The notes under the pieces are model-generated. The model worked only from the letters and a program-made list of their open reading frames with translations, searched no databases and was not told the origin of the DNA. From assembly GCA_018712665.1 (NCBI GenBank), contig DVGP01000273.1, positions 1-18,572 of the forward strand: DNA of 18,572 nucleotides. The letters are read 5' to 3'. Position 1 is the stretch's first letter. Each line of letters opens with the position of its first letter. A program made the position numbers and the translations under genes. This document shows positions 14,628 to 18,572 of the stretch, one piece after another. Origin of the DNA: Candidatus Pelethomonas intestinigallinarum. Lineage in GTDB: Bacteria; Bacillota; Clostridia; Oscillospirales; Oscillospiraceae.

Positions 14628-15518
14628 GTGGCCGAGGAGCGCGGCGCCATGCACATTCAGTGGTACCCCGGACACATGACCAAGACCCGGCGGATGATCG
14701 CCGACCAGCTCAAGCACATGGACGCGGTGTGCGAGATCCTGGACGCCCGCATCCCCATCTCCAGCCGAAACCCGGACGTGGAGGAGCTGACGGCGGGGAA
14801 GCCGCGGCTGGTGGTCCTCAACCGGGTGGACCTGGCGGACCCGGCCGGAACCCGGCGCTGGGCGGAGCACTTCCGGAGCCGGGGCTTCGCCGTGCTGGAG
14901 TGCAACGCCAAGGACGGCCAGGGGACGGCCCGGTTCCCCGCCGCCGTCCGGGAGCTCCTGGCGGACAAGCTGGCGACCTACGCCGAGCGGGGCCAGGCGG
15001 GGCGGATGATTCGGGTCATGATCCTGGGCATCCCCAACGTGGGGAAATCCACCTTCATCAACAAGGTGGCCCGGCGAAAGACCGCCAAGGCGGAGGACCG
15101 CCCCGGCGTCACCCGAAGCAAGCAGTGGGTGCCCATTGATGCCAGCCTGGAGCTGCTGGACACCCCGGGCATCCTGTGGCCCAAGTTTGAGGACCAGAGC
15201 GTGGGGATGAATCTGGCCTACACCGGCGCGGTCCGGGACGAGATCATGGATCTGGAGACCCTGTCCTGCTGCCTGATGGCCTTCCTGGGGAACCATTATC
15301 CCGCTGCTTTAGCGGAGGGCTATAAGCTGCCCTCCCTCCCGGACCGGGAGGAGGGGGAGAACGACGTGGCCTGGGGGTACCGCCTGCTGGAGGCCGCCGG
15401 GCGGAAGCGCGGCTTCCTGATTTCCGGCGGCGAGGTGGACACCGCCCGGATGGCCAGAATCCTTCTGGATGAGTTCCGGGGTGGGAAGCTGGGCCGGTTC
15501 ACCCTGGAGCTGCCCTGA
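14628..15518 (+). CDS. rbgA: Ribosome biogenesis GTPase, circularly permuted (RbgA/YlqF)
   Basis: GTPase needed for late maturation of the 50S subunit, including incorporation of proteins such as L16. 296 residues. The G motifs are in the permuted order: G4 NRVD (65-68) comes before G1 GIPNVGKST (134-142) and G3 DTPG (178-181). The N-terminal HIQWYPGHMTKTRR (9-22) is typical. The start is GTG 14628, with GGGAGGG about 8 bases upstream; an ATG at 14649 would give a shorter protein but is farther from that site. It lies downstream of rplS and lepB, as in related genomes, but rnhB, often next, is not present. Confidence 0.94.
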   Translation: MAEERGAMHIQWYPGHMTKTRRMIADQLKHMDAVCEILDARIPISSRNPDVEELTAGKPRLVVLNRVDLADPAGTRRWAEHFRSRGFAVLECNAKDGQGTARFPAAVRELLADKLATYAERGQAGRMIRVMILGIPNVGKSTFINKVARRKTAKAEDRPGVTRSKQWVPIDASLELLDTPGILWPKFEDQSVGMNLAYTGAVRDEIMDLETLSCCLMAFLGNHYPAALAEGYKLPSLPDREEGENDVAWGYRLLEAAGRKRGFLISGGEVDTARMARILLDEFRGGKLGRFTLELP

Positions 15519-15572
15519 CCTGCCGGGGCGGAGAGAAGTCCGGCCATCGCGCAGAATACCGAAGCGTCAAAG

Positions 15573-15612
15573 AGCCGCCGCCCCTTGAAAGACCGGGGGC
15601 GGCGGCTTTCTT
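15573..15612 (+). terminator. Rho-independent terminator after rbgA
   Basis: Perfect 12-bp stem AGCCGCCGCCCC (15573-15584) with GGGGCGGCGGCT (15596-15607), an 11-base loop, then TTCTT. It lies about 55 bases past the rbgA stop. Confidence 0.75.
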
Positions 15613-15685
15613 GACGGCAGGGACCGGGATCAGCCGCTCTCCGCCTCCCCTGGTTTTTATTTGCCTCCCCGGGAAGGAGAGGGGT

Positions 15686-15715
15686 TTGCGTCCTTTGCGG
15701 AAAATGTGGTATGGT
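15686..15715 (+). promoter_or_regulatory. Predicted promoter of the glycosidase-like gene
   Basis: TTGCGT (15686-15691), 18 bases, TATGGT (15710-15715), with TGTGG (15705-15709) as the -16 element. The -35 match is moderate; the -16 element and the position between a terminator and a gene support it. Confidence 0.5.
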
Positions 15716-15753
15716 AAGGGCGGAATTACACAGATGATAAGAGAGGTGGGCCT

Positions 15754-16857
15754 ATGGCGACGAAGGGATATCACAGCTACCGGGGACGCCGCTCCGGGCG
15801 GAGCTGGCTGCTGGTGGCGGTGCTGGTGCTGCTGCTGGCGGCGGCCTGCGCCTATCTGTTTTTGCAGCGGTACCTGCGGTACACCGACGACGGCGGGATG
15901 TACTTCGCTCTGCCCTTCCTGGAGGAGACGGCGGCGGAGCCGGACGTCCAGCCGGAGAGCGTGGAAGAGGAACGGGAGATGAATTTGGTCATCGAGGAGC
16001 CGGAGGAGAGCGAACCCGCGGAGGAGCCCTATGGGGATCGCCGCCTGCTGGGGCTGGACGCCCCGCCGGCGGACGCTGAGACCTTGAACGCGCTTCTGGC
16101 CCAGACAGGGGCCAACGGCTTTGTCTGCTCTCTCCGGGATAATGCGGGGCTGGTCTACTACACCTCCACCGCCGCCCTCCGGGACGCGGTGGCCTCCGGC
16201 GCCGCCGACGCCCAGACGCTCTCCCAGCTGTGCCAGGAGACGGAGGCTTTGGCTGTGGCCCGGCTGAACTGCTTCCATGACAGCTACTACGCCTGGGCCA
16301 ATATGGAGACCGCCGGCCTCTGCCAGGGCAGCGGCTACATCTGGTACGACTCTCTCTCCTACCACTGGCTGGACCCGGCCAAGGAGGCCGCGAGGGCCTA
16401 CGTCATCAGCTTGGCGGTGGAGTGCGCCCAGATGGGCTTTGACGAGCTGCTGCTGGAGGAGATGCAGTACCCCGCCTCCGGGAATCTGGAGAAGATCAGC
16501 TATGCCGGCGGCGAGGCGGGGCGGACAGAGTCCCTTGTCCTGTTTCTGACGGAGCTGCGGGCGGCCCTGGAGCCCTACGGCACCAAGGTGTCCCTGCTGG
16601 TGGACGGGCGGCTGCTGACGGCGGAGGGAGACCCGGCCTACGCCGAGACCACCGGACTGGATCTGACACAGCTTTTGCCCCTGGTGGACGCGGTCTACAC
16701 GGAGACGGCGGACCTGGAGGCGGCTCAGGCGGCTCTGGAAGCCCTGGCGGGGGAGGGCGAGGCGCCTGCGCTGGTTTCCCTGACCGCCGCCCCGGCGGAG
16801 GGAAGCGACGGCGGGACCGAGGCGCTCCCGGATGCGGGAAATTGGTATATTCCTTGA
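15754..16857 (+). CDS. Membrane-anchored putative glycoside hydrolase-like protein
   Basis: A 367-residue protein with a basic N-terminus, one membrane helix (about 18-38), a strongly acidic linker (about 57-93), and an outer domain. The segment WLDPAKEAARAYVISLAVECAQMGFDELLLEEMQYP (205-240) resembles the DUF4015 / putative-glycosidase TIM-barrel pattern, in which a strand ends in acidic residues followed by an aromatic and a proline. The acidic residues here are Glu235 and Glu236, where such families often show Asp-Tyr. ATG has GAGAGGTGGG upstream. It stands alone between terminators. Its substrate is unknown; by location it would act at the cell envelope. The domain assignment is by eye and moderate; the anchor is clear. 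Confidence 0.65.
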   Translation: MATKGYHSYRGRRSGRSWLLVAVLVLLLAAACAYLFLQRYLRYTDDGGMYFALPFLEETAAEPDVQPESVEEEREMNLVIEEPEESEPAEEPYGDRRLLGLDAPPADAETLNALLAQTGANGFVCSLRDNAGLVYYTSTAALRDAVASGAADAQTLSQLCQETEALAVARLNCFHDSYYAWANMETAGLCQGSGYIWYDSLSYHWLDPAKEAARAYVISLAVECAQMGFDELLLEEMQYPASGNLEKISYAGGEAGRTESLVLFLTELRAALEPYGTKVSLLVDGRLLTAEGDPAYAETTGLDLTQLLPLVDAVYTETADLEAAQAALEALAGEGEAPALVSLTAAPAEGSDGGTEALPDAGNWYIP

Positions 16858-16875
16858 CCGGCGATGTTCTCGCCG

Positions 16876-16918
16876 CGCCGGGGACCGGACTTCTCAAGAC
16901 CGGTCCCCGGCGTTTTTT
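16876..16918 (+). terminator. Rho-independent terminator after the glycosidase-like gene
   Basis: A 13-bp stem CGCCGGGGACCGG (16876-16888) with its complement (16900-16912), an 11-base loop, then six T residues (16913-16918). Confidence 0.9.
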
Positions 16919-16948
16919 CTCCAAGGTATTCACAAAATCTTAACGGGC

Positions 16949-16996
16949 TTGTCAAAAACACGACAATGAATTTGTACATATCGTCAAAATCTTGAC
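16949..16996. promoter_or_regulatory. Paired small palindromes upstream of the V-ATPase genes, possible operators
   Basis: TTGTCAAAAACACGACAA (16949-16966; arms TTGTC/GACAA) and GTCAA-AATC-TTGAC (16983-16996) lie 16 bases apart in an A/T-rich stretch of an otherwise G/C-rich region. The outer TTGT...ACAA resembles the ends of Rex-type sites, but the inner half-sites do not fit. No convincing -35/-10 pair was found nearby, although a TATGGT is at 17032-17037. Confidence 0.35.
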
Positions 16997-17083
16997 AAAA
17001 TCATAAAAGAGGGTGGAGGTCGATAGAAAAATATGGTAAACTACAGAAGAACTATAGACAGATACATAGGATAGGAAGGAAAC

Positions 17084-17112
17084 TGGCGGGACGTGGAATA
17101 GCGGTCCCGCCA
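17084..17112 (+). other. Leader hairpin upstream of the V-ATPase genes
   Basis: TGGCGGGAC (17084-17092) pairs with GTCCCGCCA (17104-17112) around an 11-base loop, giving a perfect 9-bp stem. It is not followed by a T-tract, so it is unlikely to be a terminator on this strand. It may shape or protect the 5' leader of the operon mRNA. Confidence 0.5.
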
Positions 17113-17172
17113 AAAACACAGGATAGTAGAATGACGACCTGCCTCATATGCTGAGTGGAAAGGGGTGAAAAG

Positions 17173-17487
17173 ATGTCACTGGAAGCCATTACCAGGATTC
17201 GCCAGGTGGAGGATGACATGGAGCGCTCCAAGGCGGAAGCCAGGGGCCAGGCACAGAAGCTGGCCGCCGACGCCCAACGGGAGGGCAAGGAGCTTCTGGA
17301 GCGCCGGCGGGAGGCGTCCGCGGAGGCGGCAGCCAAGGCCATGGAGGAGGCCCGGCAGCGGGCCGGCCAGCGGCGGGAGGAGATTCTCGCCCAGGCCCGG
17401 CAGGACTGCGAGGCCCTGCGGGCGGAGGCCGGCAAGCGCATGGACGGCGCGGTCCGGGCGATCTTAGAAAAGGTGGTTGAGAGCTGA
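17173..17487 (+). CDS. V-type ATPase peripheral-stalk coiled-coil subunit (subunit H/G type)
   Basis: A 104-residue, highly charged protein rich in Ala, Glu, Arg and Lys, predicted to form one long coiled coil (about 8-95). This is typical of the small stalk subunit that opens bacterial V/A-type ATPase operons and pairs with subunit E to hold the catalytic head to subunit I. ATG 17173 is preceded by AAAGGGG; an in-frame GTG at 17155 precedes that site and is unlikely to be used. Its stop overlaps the next start (TGATG), and the following subunit I gene confirms the assignment. Low-complexity coiled coils align poorly, so the context carries most of the weight. Confidence 0.82.
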   Translation: MSLEAITRIRQVEDDMERSKAEARGQAQKLAADAQREGKELLERRREASAEAAAKAMEEARQRAGQRREEILAQARQDCEALRAEAGKRMDGAVRAILEKVVES

Positions 17488-18572
17488 TGTCCATTGTCAA
17501 GATGAAGCGGCTGCGCCTCATCGCTCTGGCCAGGGACCGGGACGAGCTGCTCTCCAGCCTGCTCCACGCGGGCTGCGTGGAGGTCAGCGAGCCTCCGGCG
17601 GACCTGGCAGACCCCCTGCTCCGGCGAGACAAGGCCCGGGTGGCGGAGGCCAAAAGCGAGTTGGCGGAGCTGAAGCAGGCTCTGAGTGTGCTGCGGCGGC
17701 AGGCGCCTCAAAAGGAGGGGCTTCTCACGCCCCGGCAGGTGGTCCGGGAGAGGGATCTGCTGGACCATGGGGCTATGGCCGCGGCGCTGGAGAAGGCCAG
17801 GACGGTGAACGACCACGCCAAGGCAGCCGGCCAGTGTTCCGCCCGTGAGACCCGGCTGAACGCCGAACTCCAGAGCCTGCGGCCCTGGGAGGCCTGCGAT
17901 CTGCCTCTGAACGAGGCGGGGACCCGGTGCGTGGCCGTCCTGCTGGGTACGGTGCCCAGCGCCGTGGATTTCGACGCCATGGCCGGAGCGGTTTCGGAGG
18001 CGGCGGAGGCGTCCCAGGTGACGCTGCTGTCCGCCGACGGGCAGCAGCAGTGCCTGGAGGTGCTGGTTCACCGCTCCCAGGAGGGGGCGGCGCTGGAGGC
18101 CCTGCGGTCCTACGGCTTCAGTCTTCCCCAGTTCAAGGACGCCTCGGGCACCGCCCGGGACAATGTCCGGCGGCTGGAGGAGGAGCTGGAGGCCGTCCGG
18201 GCGCGGCGGCAGGCGGAGCTGGACGCCATCCGGGCCATGGGACCGGAGACCGGGGCGCTGAAGCTGTGCGTGGATCAGGTCCAGCAGGTCCTGGCCACGG
18301 AGGAGACCAAGGAGCGTATTCTTGCCGGCGGCAGCATTCTCTGCCTGGACGGCTGGGTGGATGAACCCAATGTTTCCAAGCTGGAGCAGGCCCTGGCGGC
18401 CTTTGACTGTGCCTGGGAGCTGACGGACCCGGCGCCGGAGGAGTATCCAAAGGTCCCGGTGAAGCTCCAGAACGGTCCGCTCACCCGGTGCATGAACATG
18501 GTCACGGAGATGTACGCCCTGCCGGTGTACGGCACCGTGGACCCCAACCCCCTGATGGCCCCCTTCTTCATC
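17487..18572 (+). CDS. ntpI: V-type ATP synthase subunit I, N-terminal part (cut by window edge)
   Basis: Membrane subunit I (a-type), which forms the stator and the ion channel facing the rotor ring. The window holds the first 362 residues, essentially the cytoplasmic domain: a beginning with MKRLRLIA, two coiled-coil arms (about 48-70 and 230-255), and the family stretch leading into the membrane part, YPKVPVKLQNGP (332-343) then EMYALPVYGTVDPNPLMAPFFI (341-362 region). The membrane helices that follow are outside the window. ATG overlaps the previous stop. Whether the enzyme moves H+ or Na+ cannot be told from this part. The remaining subunit genes are expected to the right. Confidence 0.93.
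   Translation, partial: MSIVKMKRLRLIALARDRDELLSSLLHAGCVEVSEPPADLADPLLRRDKARVAEAKSELAELKQALSVLRRQAPQKEGLLTPRQVVRERDLLDHGAMAAALEKARTVNDHAKAAGQCSARETRLNAELQSLRPWEACDLPLNEAGTRCVAVLLGTVPSAVDFDAMAGAVSEAAEASQVTLLSADGQQQCLEVLVHRSQEGAALEALRSYGFSLPQFKDASGTARDNVRRLEEELEAVRARRQAELDAIRAMGPETGALKLCVDQVQQVLATEETKERILAGGSILCLDGWVDEPNVSKLEQALAAFDCAWELTDPAPEEYPKVPVKLQNGPLTRCMNMVTEMYALPVYGTVDPNPLMAPFFI

Noticed and set aside
16949..16966. Rex operator
   Set aside because: Only the outer TTGT/ACAA fit; the inner half-site bases do not match the usual consensus.
1..18572. tRNA or rRNA genes, phage or transposase genes
   Set aside because: None were recognised on either strand by eye; gaps are accounted for by promoters, leaders, terminators and repeats.

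Overview
The window looks like chromosomal DNA from a high-GC, anaerobic, Gram-positive member of the Clostridia, most likely Oscillospiraceae (the Flavonifractor / Intestinimonas / Lawsonibacter type of gut bacterium). The reasons are the strong G/C bias at third codon positions, AGGAGG-type ribosome binding sites, vegetative promoters with a TGTGn -16 element, a SpoIID-family protein, the rplS - lepB - rbgA gene order and a V-type ATPase operon. The family-level assignment is inference from sequence character only.

Layout. (1) 1-2623, minus strand: lysine/diaminopimelate genes asd and dapA (dapA runs off the left edge), separated by about 700 bp without a gene. That gap holds two inverted, diverged copies of a multi-hairpin repeat. 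(2) 2624-2846: a divergent control region in which the asd and spoIID-like promoters face each other, with a strong hairpin between them. (3) 2847-11871, plus strand: a long run of closely spaced genes. They are a SpoIID/LytB-domain exported protein, queA, a lower-GC DUF4180 gene, a ketopantoate reductase family gene, a one-helix membrane protein, a flavodoxin, prfA, a Sua5-type threonylcarbamoyl-AMP synthase, coaE and an M18 aminopeptidase, closed by a strong terminator. (4) 11947-13174, minus strand: yaaA and bcp, a compact peroxide-defence pair. (5) 13293-13820, plus: rplS (L19) with promoter, probable structured leader and terminator. (6) 13892-15612, plus: lepB and rbgA with promoter and terminator. 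(7) 15686-16918, plus: a single gene for a membrane-anchored putative glycosidase-like protein. (8) 16919-18572, plus: the leader and first two genes (coiled-coil stalk subunit and subunit I) of a V-type ATPase operon running off the right edge.

How the genes fit together. Most are housekeeping: cell-wall and lysine precursor synthesis (asd, dapA), translation and tRNA modification (queA, prfA, sua5, rplS, rbgA), CoA synthesis (coaE, with a panE-like gene nearby), protein export (lepB), peroxide defence (yaaA-bcp) and ion-motive energy (V-ATPase). I did not find a new multi-gene system. The most unusual structure is the repeat at 947-1520. Its two inverted copies keep the same order of hairpins and the same loop sequence, while several stems have changed on both arms and remain paired, a pattern expected when a folded structure rather than a sequence is maintained. 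Secondary points are the facing asd/spoIID promoters, the low-GC DUF4180 insertion, the absence of prmC after prfA, and the recurring TGTGn -16 promoter element.
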